A model generated the notes under the pieces. That model saw only the letters and a program-made list of their open reading frames with translations, was not told where the DNA came from and did no database searches. Both the position numbers and the translations under genes were made by a program. Below, piece by piece: positions 13,201 to 25,243 of a DNA stretch of 64,000 nt (the first letter of the stretch is position 1; every line of letters starts with the position of its first letter). Origin of the DNA: Pseudoscleropodium purum (Eukaryota > Streptophyta > Bryopsida > Hypnales > Brachytheciaceae); contig OZ017798.1 in the NCBI GenBank assembly GCA_963969395.1, positions 1,736,001 through 1,800,000 of the forward strand, written 5' to 3'.

Positions 13201-14582
13201 CTCCTCCGTCCTTCTAGAGGCCGGTCTAGTGTTGGTTGGGGCCCGTCTTCGTCTGATTGCTGATTGCCTTGCCACGCGACAAGACTCTCATACAATTATG
13301 TGTGCCTGGGTTTGGAATTCTTTGGCATTGATTTAGAGGTGGGGCGCCTTAGGAGGAGCTTGATCGAGGGAGGTGCTTAGAATCTAAGTCGCCTCAGTCA
13401 GTTTGGAAAAGGTCGGGAGTTTTGATTCTTGCCAGGGCTGCATGTGCGACATTCCGTCTCTTATTATTTGGCAATTGTTGCAGGACGGCTCTAGCTGTGT
13501 GTGACTGTGATGATCGTCAAAATCCACAGCTAATCACGGAACCAGTGATTATTTTGAAGGATGCTTAACCCCACCCTAAAAACGTACTTAAAAAACGCAT
13601 ACTTACTTATCTCTTTTTCTTGATTACATGAGTCCTTCCATTAATTAACCAACAGTTTCATTGGTTGGGTTTGAAACTTACTTACAGCAGTTCCAAACTG
13701 ATTATGCAAATGCCAACCGACAAATCCACCACCAAGAAATTGAATTTCACTGTAGTGTCAGTAGTAGTGATTGGTGGGAGTTTTGACAAACAGTCTCGCA
13801 ACTTTACTTTACCGTGAGCAGTACGAGCTCATTCAAGAGTACCAGACTACTACCAGTGCCGAGTATCATATTCTCTCTGTAGACACATACCGTTACTCTC
13901 GTACGTTAGTACAGCCAATTCAATGAGCCCAATATCAAATAGATTTGTGGATATCTTGCAAGAAAGAATCGTATATTAACATGTTTTTTGAAGATGAAAA
14001 GCTCTGTTATGTAATGTAATGTAATGTAATGCATTGTGTTGGACGACACTGGGTTTAATTATGGTAATTTTATCTCGAAAACACAATTTATGGCAGATCA
14101 CAATTACATTAATTAACAGTCTGTATCGTAACTTAAGTTACAAGCAACATGATGCTCACGCCAACAATTTTATCAATGGTTTCTGTTCTGCCACACAAGT
14201 TAAAAAATAGTTGTTGCTTCTTCGTCAATGATCGGTCCATGCATAACATTATGAAATATATATACTCAATTTTTTGCTCCTTCGCTGGCTCTTACTTGAG
14301 TGAAGAATATTCTTGATCAGTGTGAGATTCCAGTGAGCTAGGGACCAAGATCATTTGCATTCAAATCAATGAATGGATTGAGTGACACGAATTTTTTTTA
14401 TCCGGAGAAGCACATGATTGTTGCAGGGAGCATGATCTCGGATCTCAACCTGTTGTTATTGCCTTGTTGGACTGATTAAGGATCCAAAAGTTGAGTCACT
14501 CTAAGCATGTAATTTTTGAATAATACGAGATTCATCCAAATTTAGAACTTTGTGCAAATTATTGGATGCAAGTAACGGGATA
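10299..14582. other. FLA upstream region and gene-like spacer without a supported gene
   Basis: Composition is balanced to about 13560 and AT-rich after that. The part next to the FLA start should hold its promoter; TATATT on the minus strand near 10508-10515 is a weak TATA candidate. Two related segments lie upstream, at about 10380-10475 and 10630-10710. Each contains a CACGACATT motif, a TTGATCG motif and a CAATCA(A/T)TGG motif, which suggests an old local duplication of promoter DNA. Many GCTAGCTAG runs occur around 12730-13090. A (TAATG)n microsatellite lies near 14010-14030. Open frames of 60-80 codons are present but none is convincing. Confidence 0.4.
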
Positions 14583-16425
14583 TTTCATTAAAATGGCGGT
14601 ATTCCACAAACTTTGCACTTTTAGAACATGCAATCTAAATTGTATACCTATCCTAGATTTCAAGATTTCAGGGTATGAAATCTATACCAATCTTAGAAAA
14701 TTAATAAAAAATGGCGGAAAAATGGCACCATTTTAATGAAAGATCTATTATATTATAAATCTTGCACTGTATGAAAAGGTATTTCATAATCTCTACATTC
14801 CAACCTACAAGAAAGCACCAAATATTGCAATAATTATACATTAATATGTATTGAATTTATACTAATATATACAAACAATATATGCTGATATATGAAAATA
14901 TTTATTTATTTTGTATTAGTAGTGTATGCAAATGCTTTGCAATTTTCATGATTTGTTATTTGAAGATCATAAAGTTGGTATTTAGCTATTAGGATTGACT
15001 AGATCTAGGTCTTGTACTAAGCACATGAATTAATACTATGTACAAGTGTGTAGAAGTCTATATTCTAAACCAAATCTGGATTGCATTTTCTCTAACTTTA
15101 AAATTCAGTAGGGAATTTAAGGATAAATTGCATGATATATTGATTGCAATGTGTTGTTAGAAAGGTTGGAATGTCTAATTTCTTTTCCAAGTTTGCTTCA
15201 CTAAAGACTAGAGAGAACACAAGGAGGGCTCTAAATAATAGGCAAACTATTCAATCATATGCCTTGCAATATTCCAAACCTATTGTAAAATGAGTTGTTC
15301 AATGCATGCAAATTTGACATACCATAACACAATTAGGTGCACATCTACTTCTTACAATTGGAATCTAGGTATAGACTTTTATATTTCTACACAAAGCAAT
15401 GTTTTGTAAATAGAAACTAAAAAATGTGTTTTAGAAAAAAAAATTATGCCAAATCAACAATTGCTCTCATAAGAATTCATATACTTTCAAACATTGCCAT
15501 AACTAATTGAAAAGTAGATTTGTCCTACAAATTTTGAACACTCTTTTATAAAATGATTTTTCAAAATTTAAAAATACTTTTATGATTTTTTATAATTTAA
15601 TCAAATTCATTAGTGAAAATTTTTTTAATACAAGTAAATTTTTTTCAAGTTTTTATAGGAAGTGAAATGAGAATTTCACAAATTTTCAAATTTCATTGAA
15701 TGAAATATTATTGACTAAAATACAACTCCAAATATATTATTTTTATAATAATTCACTACAAATCATCAAAAAATGAAAAATAATATATAATTGTTCATAC
15801 ATTCTTCAATTTTCCATGATTATTAGAGATTTTTGGAATGAATTATAAAAAATGGAAAAATGAGGAATCATATTTTAGTCATTCTACTTATTACAAAATG
15901 TTGAAAAAAATTACTTGTATTGTAAGTTTTTTCGTTAATGAATTTGATTAAATTATTGAAAAAACAAAAAGTGTTTTAAAAATTTTGAAATTTTATTTTT
16001 TGTAAGTGTGTTACTTGTCATACCACAGCATATCCAAAGTTTGTTTAAAATCTCTAATAATTACTCAATTTAACTATGACAATTTTTATAAGTGTATAAA
16101 ATTTTTGAAAGATGGCGAATTTTGTTAAATTGGCAGTATTCCAAATGCCATTTTCACATCTTGACATCTAGGATAAGTATACATTACTAACATCTAAATC
16201 AATTTTAGATTTCAAAAACCTAGGACAAATATAGATATTACACCAAGCAATCTGAAAAGTCTAGGATTAGTATAGATTTCAAATGTCTAGGAGAGTTGTA
16301 GATTTCAAAAATCTGGAACTGGTATAGATTCTAGTATAGAAAAAACACTTCAAGATACACAGTCTAAACTGTTAAAATTGCTAAATTAACAAAAAACCGC
16401 CATTTTAATGAAATTCACTATAGAG
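14583..16425. mobile_element. Fold-back element with ATTTCATTAAAATGGCGGT termini, ~1.84 kb
   Basis: The left end ATTTCATTAAAATGGCGGT (14583-14601) is mirrored at the right end by ACCGCCATTTTAATGAAAT (about 16396-16414, with flank to 16425). Degenerate copies of a CTAGGATTAGTATAGATTTC motif cluster at 16165-16345, and inverted versions lie at 14640-14700, a subterminal-repeat layout. A long internal palindrome (15540-16015) fills the middle. A second inverted terminus at about 14730-14745 suggests a small nested derivative. There is no transposase frame and no clear target-site duplication. Confidence 0.6.
15540..16015. repeat. Long imperfect inverted repeat centred near 15790
   Basis: The left arm contains TTTAATCAAATTCATTAGTG and TACAAGTAAATTTTTTTCAA. 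The right arm contains their near complements in reverse order: TTGAAAAAAATTACTTGTA and ATTAATGAATTTGATTAAA-like sequence. Arms of about 180-200 bp flank a short AT-rich loop. It lies inside the larger fold-back element. Confidence 0.65.
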
Positions 16426-16797
16426 GCATTTATAGGCGTTAAATTTCTACACATGATTATAAAATTATTGTCTCCAGAATATTTACTCTTTGAATGGTAC
16501 ACTTTGAGAAAATTAGGAACTAATCAAATTCTTATTGGTGCGTTGCTTTAAGAAGCTATGGATTACCTATACCTCCAATTATTAACCCTATAAGGACGTT
16601 GTGGATCTAAAAGATTGAATAGATAACTTCATTGTTAATGATAGAAAGAAAGAGTAAACCTATTGGTTCAATAATCAAAGTGTTTTAGTGACTACCTTGG
16701 TCAAAAGGGGCCATGTCCTTCTAAAGTTAACTCTGTCATGCCATTAGGAAAGGCCCGAAAGTTTGTTTACAAATTTCATGACAAAAATGTCTAAGTA

Positions 16798-17050
16798 TAA
16801 GGTAGGGTGCTCTAAAAGCAACCACTACTAGTGACATTCCTTTCTTTTTTTCAATGTACTAATACTATACATTTTAGGAGGTGATCACTTTTAGAAAATC
16901 ATGCTAATTAATTCCACAAAGGACCAAAAAATATGAAATGACTTGGGTTTGATGCCAATTCAATTTTCTTTGTACAAAAAAATTCTGAAATTTGTTTCAA
17001 GAAGTTTAGCTTCCCCCAAATGCAATCAACTCTTGAAAGGTCGCTTTATA
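16798..17050 (+). mobile_element. AGGTAGGAGG-family MITE, diverged copy
   Basis: The left terminus TATAAGGTAGGG is followed by GCTCTAAAAGCAACCACTA, which is the family's subterminal block, then the TGTAC...TACATTTTAGGAGGTG inner inverted repeat and the AATTCCACAAAG...ATATGAAATGACTTGGGTT body. The right end is degraded. It lies immediately before another copy in the same orientation. Confidence 0.65.
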
Positions 17051-17063
17051 ACTTGAAGCACAT

Positions 17064-17401
17064 TAAGGTACTAGGAGGTTTGAAAATCGCATAAGCTCTA
17101 GAAGCGCCCACTTCCACAAATGTACACTATACATACATGTTGCATTTTATAGCCTTCAGCAATGTATAAACAATGTAGATTTTAGGAGGTGGATGTTTTT
17201 AAAGCCCTATGCCATTTTCACTTCAAAATTTCATAACTAATTCCACAAAGCTCCAAAAAATATGAAACGACTCAAATTAGATGCCAATTCCACTTGTCTT
17301 TGAAGGAAAATTCACTGAAAAATATTTCATGAAGTTTCCACCTGCCCAAAAATCAGTTCCAGCTCTTAAATGGTCAGTTTACGGACCTCCTACCCACCTT
17401 A
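17064..17401 (+). mobile_element. AGGTAGGAGG-family MITE, 338 bp
   Basis: The left end TTAAGGTACTAGGAGG and the right end ACCTCCTACCCACCTTATA are imperfect inverted termini. The interior follows the family order: CTCTAGAAGCGCCCACTTCC, ATGTACACTATACATAC, TTTTAGGAGGTGGATG, TTTCATAACTAATTCCACAA, GATGCCAATTCCACTTGTC, AGTTCCAGCTCTTAAATGG. It aligns almost end to end with the copy at 41527-41850. Confidence 0.75.
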
Positions 17402-18595
17402 TAACTTAGGAGCCACTCCGGTCCTTTTCTTCCACGTGGCAATGCTGGCAATTTGCACATGGCTTTTCTGTCTGCAATTTTGGAGTGGTCTCAGAACACA
17501 TGCAACTGCTCATTTAATTGTAAACAAAGAAATAAACTTAGGTGTCAGTTTCTCACTGGATGGCCATGGCTTTATACCAACTGAGGTCTGGAATCAGTTT
17601 TATGCCAATTGGATCTTGAATACGTCCACCACGTTTTTATTTGTTTAAAGAATCTGTGTAAATCTTTGGAAATTTCAAGTAAATATGAAGAGAAAAATAA
17701 AATAGAGATTATAACTTCAACCACTCTAAGTAAGTTTATCTTAGTTGGGTTCCACAAGAAGAAGAATCTGTTTGTTTAGGGTCCCACATTGAACTTCCAC
17801 AAAAGGCAATTTCAAGTTTATATCTATTTTTGTTTCAGAGGGAAAAAAAACCCAGTAAGTGGGTTTCCAAGGTCAAGAGGAATGGTCTTTTTTAGGATTT
17901 TTTTTAAACGCATGGACTGTCTTTTTCAAGTTTGAAAACTTTGGATTCCATGAGAAGTAAAAATAACCTATGGAAAAGCAAACCATTTGTGACTAACACA
18001 CTATTTTGACAATGTAGGTTGTTCTCTTTCCATGCAAAAGAGATGAATAGTGATTAATTATAGCATGGTTCCTAAAGGAGTTGTGGCGCATTATGATTTG
18101 CTAACAAGACTCTCAATATTGCAATCAATCCTTGGTGGATTTTGCAACTAGCCCTTGGTCAGAAAGAGGAAGAAAATCACCAATGTGGGAGAAAGAAAAT
18201 CTTCAACTAAAAATCTTCATAATAATTATGTTTCGTGAAATAAAATTTTGGAAAAATATGCAATTCTTCCAAACTCTATTTCTGTACATGGGAAAAATTC
18301 CACATTCAAAAATCCTGCACTCCAAATACGCGTAATTGCTTTAAGTGGTTGGAAATGGGTCAGCTGCCTTACTGGGAAACCAACAATTGATTTAGTGAAT
18401 AATTTGTTATGATGTTCCTTCCTGACCCCCAAATTTATTATTCAATAGTCTTATGATTCAAGTTTTGACAGATGGCAGACCCTGGTCGAGGCCAGTCCAC
18501 AGACAAGAGTACTCATTCTCTGGTTCTTTCTTCATTTCTTTCCAGCAAAGGTATCATGATGTCCATGTTCCCAGCCATTACGCACACATTATCTT

Positions 18596-18825
18596 ATAAT
18601 TTGAAACAATTTTCAGTACATTTTCGTAGGAAAGAAAATGGAATTGGCATTGAACCCAAGTCGTTTCATATTTTTTGGACTTTTGTGGAATTAGTTGTGA
18701 ATTTTCAAAGTTGAAATGCAATGCTCATTGAAAGTGATTACCTCCTGAAATGTACATTGTTGGTATTGAAGATAGAGAAATGTACCTTTGTGTTAATGGC
18801 TGCTCTGGACTTCCAAATTAGGGCA
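18596..18825 (-). mobile_element. AGGTAGGAGG-family MITE, partial inverted copy
   Basis: Read on the minus strand it carries the family body: GAAATGTACATTTC-type inner repeats, CACAAAAGTCCAAAAAATAT and GACTTGGGTTCAATGCCAAT. The terminal AGGTAGGAGG motifs are not recognisable at either end, so the borders are approximate. Confidence 0.55.
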
Positions 18826-19988
18826 AGGCAACTAGACACTTGCCATCAATTGATTCAAGCTAAGAGAATTGATAATGTTCCAAGGAAATATAATGTTTAG
18901 AGCACTCTCATTAGATGACAATTTAGGAATAGTCTTTGTTTGACTAATGAGAGTATTTGGAATTCTCATTTTCTTGCCAAGTAGTTAACCTTGGAAGGAT
19001 ATGGCCCCCCATGTCCAAGTTAAGGTAGTCACCAAAATACTTTGATTATTAGACCAATAGGTGGATTCTTTGTTTCTTCAATTAATATTGAAGTCATCCA
19101 CTAGACCATTTAGGTTAGCAACATCCTTACTAGATTAAGCAATTGACCTATAGTTGGTCAAATACACATTGATGTAATTGTATAATAAAATTGTGGTCTA
19201 TTTCTAAAACCAATCTCTACATATTTCTTGCCTAAAATGTATAGCATTTAACCATGAGAGCCTCGGATTGATTTTGGATACAATGATTTCCAACCAACTT
19301 TGATAATTCAAAGCTCATTTGCATACAACTTCTGAAAATGCATTCTAAGAGACTCTAGAAACTTCTCTTGACTACCAACAATATTTAATAAGAAATATTT
19401 ACAATTTAATCATAGGAACCATGATAAATTCCTTATTTGGACAATTTTAGGTGTTGTGATAATGGTATTTTTTGGGAAAAAATGTAATTTGTTATAATAA
19501 TAGATGTTTATAATAAAGTAAATTCCAAACCAATACTAAAACTGAAAGTAATAATATAGAATAACCTTGTATGGTTACATGCATGACAACAATAACTTGT
19601 GTTGGTTTTAGGTTCACTATTGTTTTGGAATATATGTATCTTACACACCACACCATCCTTATTTTAATCCTTTCAATGCATGTCATAATCTTAAATTTCA
19701 TAATGTATTATTTATAGGTGCACATATCATAATGAAAATGTTATTGAGACTTAAGAGCATTGTTGCCTTAAATAATCAAATTGATACACCAAAATTCAAC
19801 ATCTATATTTGAAGATCCTTAGACTCTTAACTTCCTGCCCTCTCACCCGCTCTTATGCACAAAATATCTCTCCTAAATAATAAATTGACTAAGAACAACA
19901 ACCCACAACAACCAAGGTTTGATAAATGATTAAACTGGATGAAAAGTATTTTGGGCCCTTCAAATATTGTTTGATCATTCTATCCTAC

Positions 19989-21100
19989 TACCGTAGTATC
20001 TCTTCTGTTTTGGTACCCTCTCTTGAATATTTTATAAAATTTGACTTTTTAACTTTGGCAAAAAAAATTAATTATTGCAATTTTCGTCATGCTAGATAGT
20101 GAACTAATAAAAATTTCGGCATGTAGCTTCAATAAGCAATTCATTGACAAGAGTGAAATGTTTATAGACAAGATCTTTATACAAATTGTGTGATAAGAGG
20201 TAAAACAATTCATGTGGAATATGTAAATAATTAGGATTAGTAGGAGCTCAAGTGCTCATAGAGAAGTCAAACACAAGAAATGTGTTGAATGTAGAATTTC
20301 AAACCTCATTTAGGCATAGTAGAACAACTTTTTTCAAAAGATTTGAACTAAGTTATTGTGGAAGATGAAGCCATCTTTTATCTCCATAAATCCTTTTGAG
20401 GTTTTAATCCTCCAATCAACAGTTATGGACAAATTTCAAGGAGTTGGAAGGAACATTAATTTTCTTTGACATTTTCAAACATCCCCTTTGAATTTTGTCT
20501 ATAACTTTTGTTTGGACGCTCATAATCACAAAAGAATCCTTGAAAATGAAAGTTAGATTTATTTCTCAACTTTTCTTAGATCAATGTTTTTTTGAAAAAT
20601 GTTATTTTACTATGCAAAAATGAGATCTAAAAGTCTACTTTGAATACAAGTACTACTTTTTGACAATAAGAGGTCAAGCTATCATCTTCAAGTTACCCCA
20701 TATCCTTTGAAGGTTCATGAGAGAGAATGAATTTCATTATAAAAACAATCTCTCCATCTTCTACTCCCACTTAGTTTCAATGATGAAATTCCATGATGTT
20801 TCCATCAACAAATCTCTTGATGATTGATGATTTGTTGTACACATGATTGATGATCATTGGACCCTATATTATACCTTTTTACTAACATTGGTTATTTTCT
20901 TTTTTCAGAACAAACTAATCATTTAATTCTTTATGATTTAGGCAAGATTACCGAACTGTAGATAGTCACATATTTCCTTTGATTTTGGCAATAGCGTTGT
21001 AAATTTTCAAGATTTTCGGCAATTATTATTATAGCTATCTGAAATTACGATATCTTTAAAAACAATTAAATTTTGTCGAAATTGAAGAGGTACTACGGTA
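19989..21100. mobile_element. TIR-bounded element with TACCGTAGTA-type ends, ~1.1 kb
   Basis: The left end TACCGTAGTATCTCTTC (19989-20005) and the right end, which reads TACCGTAGTACCTCTTC on the minus strand (21084-21100), match at 16 of 17 positions. The interior is AT-rich with no coding frame. No target-site duplication is certain. The superfamily cannot be assigned from this. Confidence 0.55.
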
Positions 21101-22044
21101 TGTCAAAGGGTAATTGGCATGCCAAATCTAAGGCTAGGCACCTTTATTCCTCAAGGACTAAGAGGACATAATATGTCCTCTTCAAATTTTCAATGGCAAG
21201 GTAAAACAAATCTCAATATTTTGAAAACTGAGGACTTGTAGAGTAACAAGTTGACATATTTGATGCATTTTTTAATCCTCAAAATTTAAATGTGATAAGT
21301 ATTAAAAATATATTTAGAAAATGTAGTCTAATAGAGAAGGGATCAAACATAATTTTTTTATAATAAAAGAAATAGTAGGGATTAAAAAACATTTTCTTGA
21401 AAATTTATAGTCTTTAATCTACACAAAAATTTGATCCAAGAGAAAAAAATATTAATTTGTATTCTTTGCAATTTTAAAAATACAAAATTCAATTTGGTGT
21501 GATTAAGAATACAAAAATTATTAGAATGATTCCAAATTTTTTGAAGATGTTCCAAACAATATGCCAATAATATCAATTGTTAAATTTCAAAAATTGACGC
21601 ATATATAAATTTTTAAATTTTTTGTAAGATCCAATTTGGTTAGTTTTGGATTTCTAATCTTTTTGTTTGAAAATGTGTATAAATTTAAGAGAATTTCTTC
21701 TTCCTTTTTTGAATTAAATAATACTATATTTGCTTTAAATTCCAATACAAGTTTTTTTTTGGAGAGTGTGTGTTTCTAAAAAAATCACTTTTCATCTTTT
21801 TATAATTTTTTTTCTGCAAAAGGTGTTTTTTGCCTATAAAGTTGAGCATATAAAATTGTTATCATCTAAAAATGGACTAGTCAATATTTTCTACAATTAA
21901 TTTCAAGTATACTAGACAAAGTATTCTTTACTTTTGTGTAGATTAAATTAAAATTTTCAAGCAGATACATGTGCAAAAAAAATATCAAAGTGGGACAATT
22001 CATTGAAAACCACCATTGTCAAAAAGTTGTTAGGGATTGAGAGG

Positions 22045-22960
22045 TTAACCCCTAAAGGTAAAAACAATGTTTTTGTGGCAACATAGCAATTTTGGGCAAC
22101 TCACTAAAAAGAAACATTTATTTTTTTCCTCTTAAATTTTCACACAAAACATGACCAAGGAGTATCTTTAAGGCCCAATTTTTTTTTATAACTTTTGACT
22201 ACATAGTTAAAAAGTTATTGTATAATATATAATTTTCATTGCTTAGTGGGCAACTCAAAAAAATTCTTTAAAAATCACTTTTTTAAGAAATGAAGTTTTG
22301 AAATTATTTTTTTAGATTTACATATACATGAAAAGCTTTGAGTTATTCCATTTTGATTAATGAGATGAAAATTATGAGGAGTTTTAGTTTGTTGGTAGTT
22401 GTACTGTTGTGGAATCTCTATTCTAAAATAAATTTTGAAGTCTTTTATTTAATCAATTTTCAATATTTTTTGAAAAAAATAAAATCTTAGGATGTAGATT
22501 GTCTATGAAAACATTACAATCATTGGAGTTGGCATTTTTCAATTCCATAACTAAATTCCATAACAAATTAGAATTTTGAATCATTCTCTACTTTTTTCTA
22601 CTTACTATTTTTTTCCATATGTTGTACAATTCCAAATGATTTGAATTTTTTTAAGCATGTAGCCAACTTGACTTGAAGAATGAATCCAAAGAAGCACTAC
22701 CATTTTGTACATTTTTTCATAAAAATGTAACCTTGTGAAGTGCAACTGTCCATTTCTTTTTGTTGGCCCTCAAAAGGATTTTTGTCAATTCAAACACTAG
22801 TATTTTGCAATCTACATGGCAGGAAATCTGAATTTTTTTTCACATCTTCTCAAACCAATCTACTACAAGATCCTATAGTTACATGTGTTCAAAAATATTT
22901 ATTTTTCTAAAATTTGGCACTTGTACTAAAAATGACAGTTTGGGGGGATTTTTGTTGAAA
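22045..22960 (+). mobile_element. TTAA-family element, right end eroded
   Basis: The left end is intact: TTAACCCCTAAAGGTA at 22045-22060. The body follows the element at 56136-57062 over nearly its whole length: CAACATAGCAATTTTGGGC, TTTAAGGCCCAA, AATGAGATGAAAATTATGAG, TGTAACCTTGTGAAGTGCAA, ACTACAAGATCCTATAG. The right CCTTTAGGGGTTAA terminus is missing; homology stops near 22960. Confidence 0.75.
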
Positions 22961-24323
22961 TTATAATTGAAGTATAGAGTGTAAATTTTACCATTTGGGG
23001 GGGAGAGATATTCTTATTACTAGTCAAATATGTGATTTAGTTGACCAAACAAAGATTAGGTGGGTCTATCTATGGAACAATAAGGGGCATTTCATCCTAT
23101 GTCCCAAGTTTCTAAGTCTTTCTTTAAGGTAAAATTCCAACTTCCTTGGGCAGTATTAGTTGAATAAAAAATATCAAATGTGGGACTTGGGGCTTCAAAG
23201 TGATATGGTCAAAGCCCCAACTTATCTCTTGTATTGTATTTTATAGCAATTGAGTGCCCAAAAAATAGATCAAAAAGTCAAAACCTCATTTTTAGACATT
23301 GCTAGCATCAAGTTTGATATAGACACATTCGAACATAATTTTAGCCAATGAAGATGGTTTATATGGTATTTTCTTCCTAATTTTATATTCAAAACCACAA
23401 TTGGAACTTAGATGCCAAGTTGGGGCCTTATTTTAGCTAGACCCAATTAGACCCCCAAGTCCCACTTCCTTCGTGCAAAAACTCTCAGAAAATATTGCCA
23501 TATAGACATTTGGGAGTGATGTGGGACTTGGAAAGTAGTCCTAATTTTTAGCTCTCCACCAATTAGATCTTGAGAATTTAGTGGGGCTTAGGAACATAGT
23601 ATGAAGAGGCCAAAAGATGGAAGAGTTTAGAAAATTTTAGAGGAAAACAAAGCACCTTCTATCCAATTCAACCATGTATTACTCCCACTATGTTCAATGA
23701 TAATTCTACAAGTCCTTCACTATGCTCTAATACAAGTAATACTCAAGCTTTTATAATGCTCTCATAAATTTTTATTATACACAAAAAGGACAAGAATGAA
23801 CGATCATTAATGTTGAAGCAATGCTATTGAAGATTGTTTTGGAAAGGACCGGTACCGGTAGTGCCTATTTGTACAAATAGACACCATGGAGGCCGTAGCA
23901 ATACGAGTCCTTTGTATATAATGTCAAAGTTGGAACAAGGCTTGTATTTAAAACACCTACCCAAAAAACTTTGATCCCTCATTAATTTTGTATACAATAT
24001 TGAGATGATGCATTCTTGGGTGCATTGGAATCTCTTTTTAGTTGCTAGTTATAATATAAGTCTAATAATAGAAACTATGCATTGTAAAAAATGACACTTT
24101 TAGCTATTCCTCCTTTGTTCCACAATCAAATGAAGGGATTTTGAAGTCTAGGTAATAAGAGTGTGTCTTTTGTGGGTGCATACTTGGAAGATTAATATGT
24201 AGGTGTGTAAGGATTGTGATTGTTGCACTAAAATTTCAAGGCCTACCCAACATCCAATATAGGGGCACCTTTTGCATTCTACACCCATGCAATCCAAATT
24301 GGCAAACTACATTCTCTAGTTTT

Positions 24324-24460
24324 GGTATGGTGCACCTAAAAGAGACACTCTCCTAATTGCACCACTTATTTATAACAATCCAAAATTTCAAGCTTGAAAT
24401 CTTGGACAGTTGTAGATAGGTGGTGCAATTAGGAGAGTGTCTCTTATAGGTGCATAGACC
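24324..24460. repeat. Near-perfect 137 bp hairpin
   Basis: Two arms of about 65 bp meet at a TCAAGCTTGA centre (about 24388-24397). AAGAGACACTCTCCTAATTG in the left arm is matched by CAATTAGGAGAGTGTCTCTT in the right arm; GGTGCA...ACCAC and ATTTCAAGC also pair. The structure resembles a short MITE. If transcribed it would form a long double-stranded stem. No known plant miRNA sequence was recognised in it. Confidence 0.8.
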
Positions 24461-24486
24461 TGAACAAACACCTTCCATTTGGTAAT

Positions 24487-25073
24487 TGAAGATAGTTTGC
24501 TCTAAAAGCACCCATGCACGCTCTAAAAGTGATCATGATGCAGAGGTCAACATTTTGTTTTTGTCAACGTACCAACAATATACATTTAAATAAGTGACTC
24601 GGCACTTTTAGTGACCACTACATTTTAACTTCAAAAATCCATTACTAATTCCTTGAAGGCCAAAAAAATAATAAACAACTTGGGTTAAATCCCAATTCCA
24701 TTTTCCCTCTTACTAAAATTGATTGAAAATTATTTCCATGGAGTTTAGCTCCCTCCTCCGAAAAAATGCAATCAACTCTTAACCCCTCAACGCCCTTGAT
24801 TGTTTCTCCATAGAGCCTGATTTTGAGTACTAACTTTCAAAATCCAGAGTGCAGTGGGAAATCAGGCTCGTTGTTCTACAATTCACCATTGAAACTCAAA
24901 GTACACTCCTTCAGTAACCTTGTGATCATTTTTTTAAAATCCACTGCATGGATTGAAAGTGTATAATGTTTGATCTGTGGCAAGTACAGTCCAGAAAATG
25001 GGTGCATTTTGAGCCCCTTGGGCGTTGAGGGGTTAAATGGCTACTTTAAGAGCAGACTACCTTACCTTAAGGT
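24487..25073 (+). mobile_element. AGGTAGGAGG-family MITE interrupted by a 258 bp TTAA element
   Basis: The left part carries GCTCTAAAAGCACC, ATATACATTTAAA and AACTTGGGTTAAATCCCAATT in family order. At the place where other copies read CAGCTCTTAAATGG this copy is split: ATCAACTCTTAA is followed by 258 bp, and then TTAAATGGCTACTTTAAG resumes the host. The right end is degraded (ACCTTACCTTAAGG). Confidence 0.65.
24779..25036. mobile_element. 258 bp TTAA-flanked MITE nested in another MITE
   Basis: The left border is TTAACCCCTCAACGCC (24779-24794) and the right border is GGCGTTGAGGGGTTAA (25021-25036), a perfect 16 bp inverted pair that includes the duplicated TTAA. The termini start with CCCC next to TTAA, as in the larger TTAA family here, but the interior is different. 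There is no coding frame. Confidence 0.88.
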
Positions 25074-25099
25074 TCGACAGAGGATGGGCATCATGTGAA

Positions 25100-25212
25100 T
25101 GGTTGTAACTCATCATTCATATGGAATTTTTTTTTTTTTTTGGGAGTGGAAACCATCCAAACCATCCATCCATCCCCGTAATCATATCCCAAGTTTTATG
25201 AGCTCTGGGCTG

Positions 25213-25243
<31 letters not shown>

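Larger units (their letters stand above)
16426..24323. other. AT-rich intergenic block, no gene supported
   Basis: No protein family is recognisable here. The stretch contains several members of the AGGTAGGAGG MITE family, one TIR-bounded element at 19989-21100 and a long TTAA-family copy, each listed separately. A pair of short palindromes (ACCGGTACCGGT near 23848 and CTATTTGTACAAATAG near 23865) sits between elements. The remainder looks like unclassified decayed repeats. Confidence 0.45.
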
